64,000 bases of DNA from JBEKOF01 sp049513975 (GCA_049513975.1 JBEKVM010000004.1:1-64000), one strand, 5' to 3'. Numbered from the stretch's first letter, positions 35,186 through 43,543 are shown. Notes: generated by a model not told the origin, from the letters alone. Numbers and translations are program-made.

Positions 35186-35602
35186 TCACTTAAATCGTCC
35201 AACAATCTTCCACCCCAGGGTGTTCGTCTCGTTGGTTTGTCCGTAGCGAAACAAAACGGCGTTTGTGTGGACCACTCCGCCATCGCGTTCCGTGAACAAC
35301 ATCACAAAGCCCTCCGCTCGAATGGCGAGGAGCCTCTGCTCGTCATAATGGCCAGTCGAGTTGCTGCCCCAACCGACTGGCTGCGCCAAGCTGCGATTGC
35401 AGGACATCATTTCACTATAGTTGGTCGGCGAAGCGTTAGTCGGTTTAATGAGGACTAGATGCAGGACGGCGTTGCTATCCGACGCAGGCAGCCCCGGAGA
35501 TACGTCGACATCTGACCGGGGTGGTGGCTCGCGCCCAGCATCAGAACAGCCAACGAACGCTGCCAGCCAGGCGGAAAGTGCAACTCGTTGAAAAAGGCGC
35601 AT
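35186..35602 (-). CDS. Small hypothetical lipoprotein
   Basis: The 138-residue product starts with a lipoprotein signal (hydrophobic segment ending A-A-F-V-G-C). The mature part contains an N-Y-S-E-M-M-S-C-N-R-S-L-A-Q-P motif and no known domain. I do not recognise the family. The gene lies between asd and a small antitoxin-like gene, all on the minus strand. Confidence 0.6.
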   Translation of the reverse strand: MRLFQRVALSAWLAAFVGCSDAGREPPPRSDVDVSPGLPASDSNAVLHLVLIKPTNASPTNYSEMMSCNRSLAQPVGWGSNSTGHYDEQRLLAIRAEGFVMLFTERDGGVVHTNAVLFRYGQTNETNTLGWKIVGRFK

Positions 35603-35630
35603 AAGGACTAATCATATAAGGAACCAGGCG

Positions 35631-35801
35631 TCAGACTATATCCAGTGCGACTTTGGCCTGCTCCCACGGGATGATCTGCTCCTGGCCGTTTTCGGCGATG
35701 GCAGCCTGCGAGTCCCTCAGGTCTTCCAAGTCCTCGACGCGTTCTTGCAGACGCTCCACGGTCTTGGTCAGGGCCTCGACTTTTTGCAACACGGCGGTCA
35801 T
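35631..35801 (-). CDS. Small coiled-coil antitoxin-like protein
   Basis: From ATG 35801 the product has 56 residues. A heptad-patterned helix (V-E-A-L-T-K-T-V-E-R-L-Q-E-R-V-E-D-L-E-D-L) is followed by I-P-W-E-Q-A-K-V-A-L. Short proteins of this form are antitoxins next to RelE/ParE-like toxins. No toxin gene follows: the sequence downstream on the same strand runs into the lipoprotein gene. It may be an orphan. In-frame codons upstream are repeat sequence. Confidence 0.6.
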   Translation of the reverse strand: MTAVLQKVEALTKTVERLQERVEDLEDLRDSQAAIAENGQEQIIPWEQAKVALDIV

Positions 35802-35877
35802 GCTTGAAAAATAGCATTGAGAGGCACGATTGACAAGAACCCCAAATCTTCTAAGACGGGAATGCGGCAACTGAAGA

Positions 35878-36028
35878 GCGTTCGGCGGGACGCCGAACGC
35901 GGCGGGCGGGACGGCCGCGCTCCCCAAAGGCCCGCGTTTCGCGGGTTCGATATCAAGTGTGTAAAATGAAAAGATGTGGCCGGCGAGGGCGCCGGCCACC
36001 ACACGCGAGGGCGCGTGTGCTCCCCGGA
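35878..36028. repeat. ~150-bp composite GC-hairpin element
   Basis: The left hairpin is TTCGGCGGGACGCCGAA, the right block GAGGGCGCCGGCCACCACAC then GAGGGCGCGTGTGCTCC. It has the same length and order as the copies at 31408 and 39933. Confidence 0.85.
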
Positions 36029-36044
36029 ATTTTTCGCGCATGCT

Positions 36045-37262
36045 TCACGCGGCGTGGGGCTTTTCGTGTTTGGGATGGGCGGAGGCGTGGTGGTGCGGCT
36101 TGGCGCCGACCGGGGAAATTTCGCGGAGTTTTTTGATGATCTGGGGAAGGTGGTGCAGGAGATGGTCCACTTCCTCGGCGGTGTTGTAAATGCCCAGGCT
36201 GAAACGGATGCAGCCGCGGGCGCGGGCGGGGCTGAGGCCCATCGCGGTCAGGACATGGGAAGGCTCCAGCGAGCCGGTGGTGCAGGCGGAACCGCTGGAA
36301 GCGCAGACGCCGATCTGGTCCAGCAAAAGGAGGATGGCCTCGGCTTCCACGAAGTCGAAGGCGATGTTGCTGGTGTTGGGCAGGCGCGGTTCTTTGGCGC
36401 CGTTGCGGATGGTGTTGGGAATGGTGGAGAGAATGGTGTCCTCCAACCGGTCGCGCAGGGCGCGGACGCGGGTGTTTTCGTCCTGGAGATTGGCCAGGGC
36501 CAACTCGGCGGCGCGGCCGAAGGCGACGATGGCGGCGACGTTCTCGGTGCCGGCGCGGCGGCCGCGCTCCTGATGGCCGCCGAGGAGATAGGGCTGAAAT
36601 TTGGTGCGGCGCTTGACGTAGAGCAAGCCCACGCCCTTGGGGGCATGAAGTTTGTGGGCGGAAAGGGTGAGCAAATCGGCGTCGAGGGCCTTGACATCCA
36701 TTTTCAATTTGCCGGGCACCTGGGTGGCGTCGGTGTGAAAGAGGACATTTTTGCTGTGACAGATGGCGGCGATTTCTTCGATGGGGAAAAGGACGCCGGT
36801 TTCGTTGTTGGCCCACATGACGGAAACCAGGGCGGTGTCGGGGCGGATGGATTTGTCGAGGAGATGGAGGTCGAGGGAGCCGTCGGCGTCCACGGGGAGG
36901 AAAGTCACCTCGCATCCCTGCTTTTGGAGGAAGGCGCAATGATTGATGATGGCGGAATGCTCGACGGCGGTGGTGAGGATGTGGCGGCGGCCGGGATGGG
37001 TGGCCAGGGCGCTGTGAAGGGCGGCGTTGTTGCTTTCGGTGCCGCAACTGGTGAAGACGATTTCCCTGGGGTCGGCGTTGAGGAGGGCGGCGACCCTGGC
37101 GCGGGCGTCCTCGACTTCCCGGCCGGTCTGGCTGCCGAATTTGTAGATGCTGGAAGGATTGCCGTAATGGTCGCGCAGGAACGGGAGCATGGCGTCAATG
37201 ACTTCGGGGGCCACGCGGGTGGTGGCGTTGTTGTCAAAATAATAAATTTTCTGCTGGCTCAT
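36045..37262 (-). CDS. Cysteine desulfurase (NifS/IscS family)
   Basis: The 405-residue PLP enzyme takes sulfur from cysteine for iron-sulfur clusters and other thio-cofactors. The PLP lysine is in S-A-H-K-L-H-A-P-K-G, and the nucleophilic Cys is in S-S-G-S-A-C-T-T-G-S-L-E-P-S-H. The N-terminus F-D-N-N-A-T-T-R-V is standard. The last 15 residues form a His-rich tail (P-H-H-H-A-S-A-H-P-K-H). That tail is unusual and could bind metal, but it may be neutral. No iscU-like gene adjoins it. Confidence 0.92.
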   Translation of the reverse strand: MSQQKIYYFDNNATTRVAPEVIDAMLPFLRDHYGNPSSIYKFGSQTGREVEDARARVAALLNADPREIVFTSCGTESNNAALHSALATHPGRRHILTTAVEHSAIINHCAFLQKQGCEVTFLPVDADGSLDLHLLDKSIRPDTALVSVMWANNETGVLFPIEEIAAICHSKNVLFHTDATQVPGKLKMDVKALDADLLTLSAHKLHAPKGVGLLYVKRRTKFQPYLLGGHQERGRRAGTENVAAIVAFGRAAELALANLQDENTRVRALRDRLEDTILSTIPNTIRNGAKEPRLPNTSNIAFDFVEAEAILLLLDQIGVCASSGSACTTGSLEPSHVLTAMGLSPARARGCIRFSLGIYNTAEEVDHLLHHLPQIIKKLREISPVGAKPHHHASAHPKHEKPHAA

Positions 37263-37600
37263 AGATGCCGGAAAAGACCGGCGCTGAAACTCATGATGGG
37301 AGCTTACAGGGAGGTTGAGCGGAGTTCAAGGAAATGAAGGGGGGGAAGGGTCGAATAGGACGAATAGGACTAATGTGATGGATAGGGACAAACACGGACG
37401 CATACTCGGGCAGATTCCTTGGGACAATGAACGGCTGGAGGGCGCGACCCTTCCCCTGGGAGCACGCAGGCGCAAGTCAAGCCCGCAATGAAAAAGGATT
37501 CGAGCGAGGAGCGAGGATGGCGGAAGGCAAAAACCTCGAGCAGCGAGGTACCGGCAATGGCGCTGGTTTTTCCAGGCGCGGTTTAGTATATGATCCTGCT
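37263..37600. other. Intergenic region between divergent genes
   Basis: No gene is seen. It contains the short 9-bp array at 37351-37375 and otherwise unique sequence. Promoters of both flanking genes should lie here. Confidence 0.6.
37351..37375. repeat. 9-bp tandem array (short copy)
   Basis: About two and a half units of a GGACGAATA-type 9-mer, as in the array at 33973. Confidence 0.65.
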
Positions 37601-38101
37601 GTGAATCGAAGGCTGAAATGGATGGGAGTTTGCGCGGGCGGATTGGTTCTGCTGGTGCTGTGCGGTTGCGGGAAGGAGACGGCGCTGGAACAGAAGGGCA
37701 AAACGCCGGCCAAGCACGAGCATAAGCCGCCACACGGCGGCACGCCGGTGGTGCTGGGACACGAGGAATACCACGTTGAGCTGGTGCTGGAGGCGGCGAC
37801 GGGCACGATGCAGGCTTATGTGATGAACGGGGAATTGGAGGAATTTGTGCGGGTGAGCGCGCCGTCGTTTGAGGTCGCAGCCCAGCGGGCGGGCGGGGAG
37901 GAGACGCTGGTGTTCAAGGCCGTGCCCAACCGCGCGACGGGGGAGACGGTGGGGGACACGTCGTTTTTTACGGCGCAGGCGGAATGGCTGAAAACGGCAA
38001 AAACATTCGATGCGGTCTTGAAAGAACTCAAGGTCCAAGGTAGTGTGTATCAAAATGTTGCGTTCAATTTCCCGAAAGGGAACGACACGGATGGGAAGTG
38101 A
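37601..38101 (+). CDS. His-rich lipoprotein, possible metal-binding
   Basis: From GTG 37601 the product has 166 residues; an ATG at 37622 is an alternative. The lipobox is L-V-L-C-G-C. The mature N-terminus is K-H-E-H-K-P-P-H-G-G-T-P-V-V-L-G-H-E-E-Y-H, with seven His. A beta-rich domain (Y-H-V-E-L-V-L-E-A-A-T-G-T-M-Q-A-Y-V) follows. The H-G-G-x-V-x-x-L start resembles metal-binding accessory proteins of efflux systems. The next genes encode a DUF3299 protein and a ZIP transporter, which supports a link with zinc or another divalent metal; this is inferred. Confidence 0.7.
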   Translation: MNRRLKWMGVCAGGLVLLVLCGCGKETALEQKGKTPAKHEHKPPHGGTPVVLGHEEYHVELVLEAATGTMQAYVMNGELEEFVRVSAPSFEVAAQRAGGEETLVFKAVPNRATGETVGDTSFFTAQAEWLKTAKTFDAVLKELKVQGSVYQNVAFNFPKGNDTDGK

Positions 38102-38159
38102 AACGAGCGGTGGTTTTACGCAGAGTCAATAAAAGAAATGCGACGGAGAAATTCTGAAA

Positions 38160-38213
38160 GATGCGCCCGGCGAGACGCCGGACACGGCGGGCGAGGACGC
38201 CCGCGCTCCCCAA
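38160..38213. repeat. Left half of the ~150-bp GC-hairpin element
   Basis: GCGCCCGGCGAGACGCCGG and GCGGGCGAGGACGCCCGCGC form the left hairpin block of the element seen at 35878; the right half is absent. Confidence 0.7.
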
Positions 38214-38270
38214 CGAATTGCCAAATGTGCAACGAAATTTGATTGTCGCGACAACAATATAAGAACTGCC

Positions 38271-38933
38271 ATGTCAATTATAAACCGCCGATTGGCGCAA
38301 ATTGTTTTGTCCTGCTGCGTGGCGGGGGCGCTGGCCGTCCCGGCTTCGGCGCAGACCGCGGCCAAGAAGAAGGTCATCCGCGGCGACTCGATTGACGGCC
38401 CGGCACCAGCGGAGGCGGCGACCAATGCGGCCCCGTCGGCGCCCGCGCCCATTCCCGCCTCCCTGGCCAAGACGGCGCCGGGGCCGGCCACGTCCGGCTC
38501 CAGCGGCAAGGAGACGGTCGTGCCGGTGGAGTTCACCAAGCTTGCCGGCTACGAGTATTTGGTGCCCGATACGCCTAACACCAACCAGGCGGCCGGGTCG
38601 GATGTTGCGGACAAACAAATTCCGGCGGAGGTGAAGGCGCTGGACCGGAAAAAGGTTTCGGTCGTCGGCTATCTCATGCCGTTGAAGGAGGAGGAGGGCA
38701 AGTCCACCGAGTTTCTGCTGATGCGGACGCAGTCATCCTGCTGCTTTGGGATTGCGCCGACGATTACCGAATTGATCACGGTGAAGGCGGCGGGCAAAGG
38801 AGTGCCGACGATCATGGATGATCTGATAGAAATTCAAGGCACGTTGAAAGTGGGCACGGTGCGGGAGGACGGCTATATCGTGGGTGTGTATCGGATGGAG
38901 GAAGGCAAATACATGGGCAGGGCGGACCGATGA
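38271..38933 (+). CDS. DUF3299 domain protein, exported
   Basis: The 220-residue product has a signal peptide (cut near A-S-A-Q-T), a Pro/Ala-rich linker, then a DUF3299 domain. That domain shows V-S-V-V-G-Y-L-M-P-L, F-L-L-M-R-T-Q-S-S-C-C-F-G and V-G-V-Y-R-M-E. DUF3299 proteins are periplasmic and, from memory, are encoded near zinc-related transport genes in other Gram-negatives. The S-S-C-C-F-G motif could bind metal. The ZIP transporter gene follows. Confidence 0.8.
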   Translation: MSIINRRLAQIVLSCCVAGALAVPASAQTAAKKKVIRGDSIDGPAPAEAATNAAPSAPAPIPASLAKTAPGPATSGSSGKETVVPVEFTKLAGYEYLVPDTPNTNQAAGSDVADKQIPAEVKALDRKKVSVVGYLMPLKEEEGKSTEFLLMRTQSSCCFGIAPTITELITVKAAGKGVPTIMDDLIEIQGTLKVGTVREDGYIVGVYRMEEGKYMGRADR

Positions 38934-39019
38934 GCGCGGGACGGGCGCAGGCTGACGTTGCAAGCCCTGGATGGAACGAAGCCCTTTCCATGCGCCTAGT
39001 GGAAGCCTCCTCACCCCGG

Positions 39020-39051
39020 CCCTCTCCTCCACAAGTGTGTGGAGGAGAGGG
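39020..39051. repeat. Hairpin with 14-bp arms
   Basis: CCCTCTCCTCCACA and TGTGGAGGAGAGGG pair around the loop AGTG. It belongs with the hairpins at 30002 and 59776. It ends 21 bases before the ZIP gene start, so it would be in its leader. Confidence 0.85.
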
Positions 39052-39072
39052 AGAAGAAAGGCATTTCACTCC

Positions 39073-39909
39073 ATGAAGGAAGATTCATTTGGATTTGTGA
39101 TACTGGCGTTCGCGCTGGCAGTGGGCGGCGGTGTGCTGGGAGCGACGCTGGGCACTTCGCACAAGCGGTTGTGCGCGCTGATCAGCGTTGGAGCAGGCTC
39201 GCTTTTGGGGGTGACGGTGTTTGCCATCCTGCCGGAAACGATGCGGGCGCTGAACTGGTGGCAATTGTCGCTGGGGCTGGCGTCCGGCTACGCCGTTTTT
39301 GCCTTGATCAGCAAGTATATTTTTCATGTGTGCCCGGCGTGCGCGGCGAGCCATTTCGATGAAGCCACCACGCACCGGTTCAGCGAGATCGCGTCGGCGA
39401 TGATGCTGGCGCTGGCGATCCACTGCACGGTGGACGGGCTGGCCATGGCGGCGGGAGGAGAGAAATCAGAAATCACCCCGGTGACGAGCCACGGCACCGG
39501 CTTTACCATTATTCTGGCGGTGTGCGTGCATAAAATACCGGAGGGCCTGGCGTTGGGGGCGTTGCTGCTGGGGGCGGGACTGAGCCGGAAGAGGATCATT
39601 TACTATGTGATGTCGGTGGAGGCGACGACGTTGCTGGGGGGGGCGGCGGGGTTGATTTTTTTTCCGAACGCCTCGTCGTTCTGGCTTTCGCTGGCGTTGG
39701 CGCATGCGGGGGGCGGATTTTTATTTCTGGCGACGCACGCGGTGCTGGGTGAGATACTCAAACACCACAAGGCGCTGGTGCTGGGGAGCTTTGCCGGGGG
39801 ATTCGCCCTGATCGGGGCGTTCGCCTTTTGGCAGGAGGCCAGGACAAGCACCATACCGGGGCAACCCCCGGGTTTGGAAGCTCCCGGCGCACTACCAAAT
39901 CCCCGCTAA
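39073..39909 (+). CDS. ZIP family metal transporter
   Basis: The 278-residue product has about eight hydrophobic segments. The two paired metal-binding motifs of the ZIP family are present: H-C-T-V-D-G-L-A-M in helix IV and H-K-I-P-E-G-L-A-L in helix V. ZIPs bring Zn, Fe or Mn into the cytoplasm. A C-P-A-C motif with H-F-D-E-A-T-T-H lies in the loop before helix IV and may also hold metal. ATG 39073 is chosen because upstream codons are repeat hairpin sequence. Confidence 0.9.
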   Translation: MKEDSFGFVILAFALAVGGGVLGATLGTSHKRLCALISVGAGSLLGVTVFAILPETMRALNWWQLSLGLASGYAVFALISKYIFHVCPACAASHFDEATTHRFSEIASAMMLALAIHCTVDGLAMAAGGEKSEITPVTSHGTGFTIILAVCVHKIPEGLALGALLLGAGLSRKRIIYYVMSVEATTLLGGAAGLIFFPNASSFWLSLALAHAGGGFLFLATHAVLGEILKHHKALVLGSFAGGFALIGAFAFWQEARTSTIPGQPPGLEAPGALPNPR

Positions 39910-39932
39910 TGGGAAAATGCCGCGCCTGAAGA

Positions 39933-40081
39933 GCGTTCGGCGGGACGCCGAACGCGGCGGGCGAGACGCCCGCGCTCCCCAGACACGCGGTAAGCACCGA
40001 TTCGATACAAAACGCATAGGAGACAAAGATGCGGCCGGCGGGGGCGCCGACCGCGACACGCGAGGGCGCGTGTGCTCCCCG
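39933..40081. repeat. ~150-bp composite GC-hairpin element
   Basis: The left hairpin is TTCGGCGGGACGCCGAA as at 35878; the right block is GGGGGCGCCGACCGCGACAC then GAGGGCGCGTGTGCTCC. It fills the gap between the convergent ZIP and YceI genes. Confidence 0.85.
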
Positions 40082-40099
40082 AGCAGGCTGTTTCGACGC

Positions 40100-40780
40100 T
40101 TATGGCTTGGGGGGGATTTGCCGGAGGGTCCAGTCGAAAATGACCTTGATGTCGTCGCCGCATTTCATGAGGCCCATGCCGAAATTGGGGGCGGGCGGTT
40201 CTATTTTGTAGTCGGTCATCTTTAACTTGTTGGTGCCGCTGATTTTGATGGAGTCCCTGCCCAAAGGGGCGATGGCGACGGGAAAGGCGACTTTATTGGT
40301 GACACCGGCGATGGCGAGAAGGCCGCTGGCATCGAAGAGGAAGGGCTGGCCGGGAAGATGGGGCTGTTGGAGCTTCAATTCGGTGACGTGATATTCGATT
40401 CTGGGGAAATTGGTTTCCTTCATGGCGTCCTGCATGAGGTGATCCATGACTTCGGGCAGATGATCGGCTTCGCTGTGGATGCTGCGCACGGTAATGCGGG
40501 CGGTGACGCTGGCGGCCAGGATGCCGTCCTTGAGGCCGGGCAGGTTGGTTTGGCTGAGGTCGAAGGTGAGGCCGGCGGGAAAATCCACAAAGCCGCCGAT
40601 GAGCGGGCCTTTCATCTCCCAATCGTGGATGGTGGAGGTGCCTTGAATAGCGACGGTGGTGTTGGTGGGCTGGGCTTGGTAATGCACGGGAGGGTCGGCG
40701 GCGCGCAGGGGCGCGGAGGCGGCGAGAAGCAGCCCGGCGGCGAGGCCGAGCGGCCTGGAGAGATCAGCCGTTTTTTTCAT
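40100..40780 (-). CDS. YceI family protein, exported
   Basis: The 226-residue product has a signal peptide (about residues 1-27) and a YceI lipocalin-like domain. The typical pattern is visible in T-S-T-I-H-D-W-E-M-K-G, M-K-E-T-N-F-P-R-I-E-Y and G-V-T-N-K-V-A-F-P-V. YceI proteins bind isoprenoids or similar amphiphiles in the periplasm; function is poorly known. Its start overlaps the stop of the upstream oxidoreductase by 4 bases, so the two are co-translated. Confidence 0.88.
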   Translation of the reverse strand: MKKTADLSRPLGLAAGLLLAASAPLRAADPPVHYQAQPTNTTVAIQGTSTIHDWEMKGPLIGGFVDFPAGLTFDLSQTNLPGLKDGILAASVTARITVRSIHSEADHLPEVMDHLMQDAMKETNFPRIEYHVTELKLQQPHLPGQPFLFDASGLLAIAGVTNKVAFPVAIAPLGRDSIKISGTNKLKMTDYKIEPPAPNFGMGLMKCGDDIKVIFDWTLRQIPPKP

Positions 40781-42306
40781 AATTCAAAGAATTCGTTTTT
40801 GAGTTCGAGCTTTTGGCGAAGGAGGGCGGCTTCGTTGGCTTTGATGGCCAGGACGGTGGCTTCCAGGCCCTCCTCCCATCCTGCGGCCGGGTGTTGGGAG
40901 AGGGCGCGTTTGCGGGCGTCGGCCAGGTTGGCGCGGTAGTCCGGGGTGTCGGCATCGGTGAAGTTATCCTCGTAACTTTTGACGGCGCCGCCGATTTCGC
41001 CGATGTTGGCGGTGAAAGCTTGCAAGGCGTATTGAAGGGGTTCGACGGGGGGGGGGGCGCCGGCGGCGGCGGTCTTGTCGGTCAAGGCGGTTTGTTTGCT
41101 GGCATTGGCCACCAGCGAGATGCCGGTTTCGGCGCCGAAGCGGTCGGTGCGGGCATAGACTTCCCAGCCCAGCGCAGCGGCATCAACCTCTTTGAACATC
41201 CAGGCTTTGCTGTCGCGGCTATCGTTGCCGGGCTGCATGAGGATGGCGGATTCGGTGCCGTAATACATTTCGTATTCGGAGTCGAAGGAATTGCAGAGGG
41301 TGGCGTCGCAAAGGAAACGGACGCCGGAGTTGGGGCCTTGCGGGAATTCAAAGACGCATTGCACGGTGTCGGGCACATCGCGGCCATCGTTCCAGAGAAT
41401 GAGGGAGCTGAAGCCGGTGACGGCGCTGGGACGCCCGCCCGAATGAGGCCCGCCCAAAAACCAGGTGGCAGCGTCCAGGCGGTGGATGGCGGCTTCGCCC
41501 ATCAAGCCGGGGCTGGTGGCCTGATGCAGACGCCAGTTGAGTTCGTCGGTGCGGGCCGGGGTGGAGGCGGTCCTGGCCCAACTGACTTTTTTGTGCCATT
41601 GGGCGCGGACGAGAACGTTGTTGCCCAAGACACCGGTGCGGACAAAGGAGAGGAGGAAATGGCGATGGGGATGGGAGCGCTCCTGCAAGCCGGCTTGAAA
41701 AACCAGCTTGAAGGCCGATTGGGCGGCGCGGGCGATGTCCTTGGCGTCGGCGATGGAGTGGGCCAGGGGCGCTTCGCAATAGACGTGTTTGCCGGCCTTG
41801 AGGGCGGCGAGGACGATGTCGCGGTGCTGATGGGTCGGGGTGGCCACGACGACGGCCTGCACTTCGGGTTTGGCGAGGAGCTTTTGGTAATCGTCGAAGC
41901 GTTCGGCATTGGGGGCAAGGTCGCCGGCGCGGTTCAACCAGGCGGGGAAGTGGTCGCAGACGGCGACGACCTCGGTATTGACGAACTCCTCGTCGTTCTT
42001 GAGCAGGGCGAGGGTGGAGATGATTTTGCGGCCCCACGCGCCCGCGCCGATGACGCCGTAGTGGACAGGCGGGACGGGAGGTTTCTTGGTCAGCGGCGCC
42101 GCCGCGGCGGCGGGCTGGTTTGTGGCGGCGCCAGGCACGGCCGCCTCCACGCCGCCCAAGGTGGCGCCGAGGCGGACGGGTTGGGAGGGCCGGCAGGCCG
42201 GGGCGGCCAGTTCCACGCCGCCCATCATGGCCATGAAAGCGGCGACGGAGGAGTTTTTCAGAAAAGCGCGGCGACCCACCTTCGATGATTTTTTCTTTTT
42301 CTTCAT
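40777..42306 (-). CDS. Gfo/Idh/MocA oxidoreductase with Tat signal
   Basis: The 509-residue product begins with a twin-arginine signal (K-V-G-R-R-A-F-L-K-N-S-S-V-A-A), so it should be exported folded, with its cofactor. The Rossmann motif is V-I-G-A-G-A-W-G, and the family E-A-P-L in Y-C-E-A-P-L-A-H replaces the usual E-K-P; loss of the Lys is notable for catalysis. Near the C-terminus the coding strand has a run of 11 C (41057-41047) encoding A-P-P-P. It is coupled to the YceI gene. Confidence 0.85.
   Translation of the reverse strand: MKKKKKSSKVGRRAFLKNSSVAAFMAMMGGVELAAPACRPSQPVRLGATLGGVEAAVPGAATNQPAAAAAPLTKKPPVPPVHYGVIGAGAWGRKIISTLALLKNDEEFVNTEVVAVCDHFPAWLNRAGDLAPNAERFDDYQKLLAKPEVQAVVVATPTHQHRDIVLAALKAGKHVYCEAPLAHSIADAKDIARAAQSAFKLVFQAGLQERSHPHRHFLLSFVRTGVLGNNVLVRAQWHKKVSWARTASTPARTDELNWRLHQATSPGLMGEAAIHRLDAATWFLGGPHSGGRPSAVTGFSSLILWNDGRDVPDTVQCVFEFPQGPNSGVRFLCDATLCNSFDSEYEMYYGTESAILMQPGNDSRDSKAWMFKEVDAAALGWEVYARTDRFGAETGISLVANASKQTALTDKTAAAGAPPPVEPLQYALQAFTANIGEIGGAVKSYEDNFTDADTPDYRANLADARKRALSQHPAAGWEEGLEATVLAIKANEAALLRQKLELKNEFFEL
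41047..41057. repeat. Homopolymer G11 (C11 in the coding strand) inside the oxidoreductase gene
   Basis: Eleven consecutive G on the + strand lie within the coding sequence of the oxidoreductase, encoding A-P-P-P. Such tracts are prone to slippage. Confidence 0.85.
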
Positions 42307-42437
42307 GAACGAATGGCGGTAATCATGCCATGAAACGCGGGCTGATCAATCACGAATGTTAATGAACTAAAAATGAGGGCGCAGGACAAAATTCTTCGCG
42401 GCAGGAGTTCGACGATGAAGGGAACCCCTCTCTCCGG

Positions 42438-42463
42438 CTCTCTCCCCGCGAGCGGGGAGAGAG
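42438..42463. repeat. Hairpin CTCTCTCCCCGC/GCGGGGAGAGAG
   Basis: Twelve-base arms separated by two bases stand in the 259-base gap between the divergent oxidoreductase and barrel genes. No T-run follows. Confidence 0.8.
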
Positions 42464-42540
42464 AGGGGAAGCGCGCGCGATGGGTATATGGAGACGCATA
42501 TACTCGCTCCTCTGCAAGCATCGGCTTGTGAAGAATTTTG

Positions 42541-42565
42541 TCGAGATTAGGATTAAGATTGGGAG
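42541..42565. repeat. GATTAG/GATTAA short array
   Basis: Three units of the hexamer precede the start codon of the next gene directly. Confidence 0.75.
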
Positions 42566-43543
42566 ATGAAGAAGATGAGGAATAAGAATGTTTTGGAGAG
42601 GGCGCTCTGGGCGGGGCTGCTGGCGGCGGCGCTTTCGCCGGGGGCGGCCCGGGGCTGCGCCTGCGGCTGCGGGGTTTTCGACGTGGCGACCAGTTCGATG
42701 TTTCCCCAGGGGACCGGGGGGATGGCGTTTGTAGATTATGACTTCATGGATCAGAAGCACAATTGGAGCGGGACGGCGGAGGCGCCGGCGGCGGATAATT
42801 CGGACAAGGAGATTCGGACGCACTTTTTCACGGCTGGAATTCAGTACATGTTCAACCGGAGTTGGGGAATCCAGGCGGAGGCGCCTTATGATAATCGCGT
42901 TTTCAAAACCGTATCGGCGGCACCGGGCAATCCCATTGCCTCGGAGCACTGGAGCCAAGTGGGGGACATCCGGCTCGAAGGAATTTACACCGGGTTTTCA
43001 CCGGATTTGTCCACCGGGTTGACGTTTGGTTTCAAGCTGCCGACCGGGAGTTTCTCGCATAACGACGCTTATGGGGACGTGGACCGGGACTCGGAAATCG
43101 GGACCGGGAGCACCGATGTTCTGCTGGGCGGCTTCCATCGCGGGGCGGTGAGGAAGGACAACCGGGTGAGTTGGTTTGCGCAGGCGTTGCTGGACCTGCC
43201 GGCGCTGACGCAAGCGCACTACCGGCCGGGGTTGGAAATTGACACGGCGGCGGGCCTTTACTACAGCGGTTTTTCGCTTGGGAAGATGCGGATCACGCCG
43301 GTGGGGCAAGTGATCGCCTCGGAACGGACGAGCGACACGGGGGCCAACGCCACTGGGGGGGCCAACGCGCCAGGGCCGATTTCATCCGGCTACCAGCGGA
43401 TCATGCTTTCGCCGGGAATCGAGTTTCACCTGCACCCGGTGAGTTTGTATGCGGACGTGGAGTTGCCGGTTTTCCAGGATTTCCGGGGCAATCAATTGGC
43501 GGCGGGGGCGCTGTTCAAAGTGATATTGAGCTATCACTTTTAG
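42566..43543 (+). CDS. Probable outer-membrane beta-barrel protein with Cys-rich N-terminus
   Basis: The 325-residue product has a signal peptide to about residue 30. The mature N-terminus is C-A-C-G-C-G-V-F-D-V. Alternating amphipathic strands follow, ending in the barrel signature L-S-Y-H-F with a C-terminal Phe. The C-x-C-x-C motif at the mature end is a possible metal site. Family function is unknown to me; similar barrel proteins are annotated as transporter-like. It lies between the YceI/oxidoreductase pair and the Exb gene group. M4 (42575) is an alternative start. Confidence 0.75.
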   Translation: MKKMRNKNVLERALWAGLLAAALSPGAARGCACGCGVFDVATSSMFPQGTGGMAFVDYDFMDQKHNWSGTAEAPAADNSDKEIRTHFFTAGIQYMFNRSWGIQAEAPYDNRVFKTVSAAPGNPIASEHWSQVGDIRLEGIYTGFSPDLSTGLTFGFKLPTGSFSHNDAYGDVDRDSEIGTGSTDVLLGGFHRGAVRKDNRVSWFAQALLDLPALTQAHYRPGLEIDTAAGLYYSGFSLGKMRITPVGQVIASERTSDTGANATGGANAPGPISSGYQRIMLSPGIEFHLHPVSLYADVELPVFQDFRGNQLAAGALFKVILSYHF

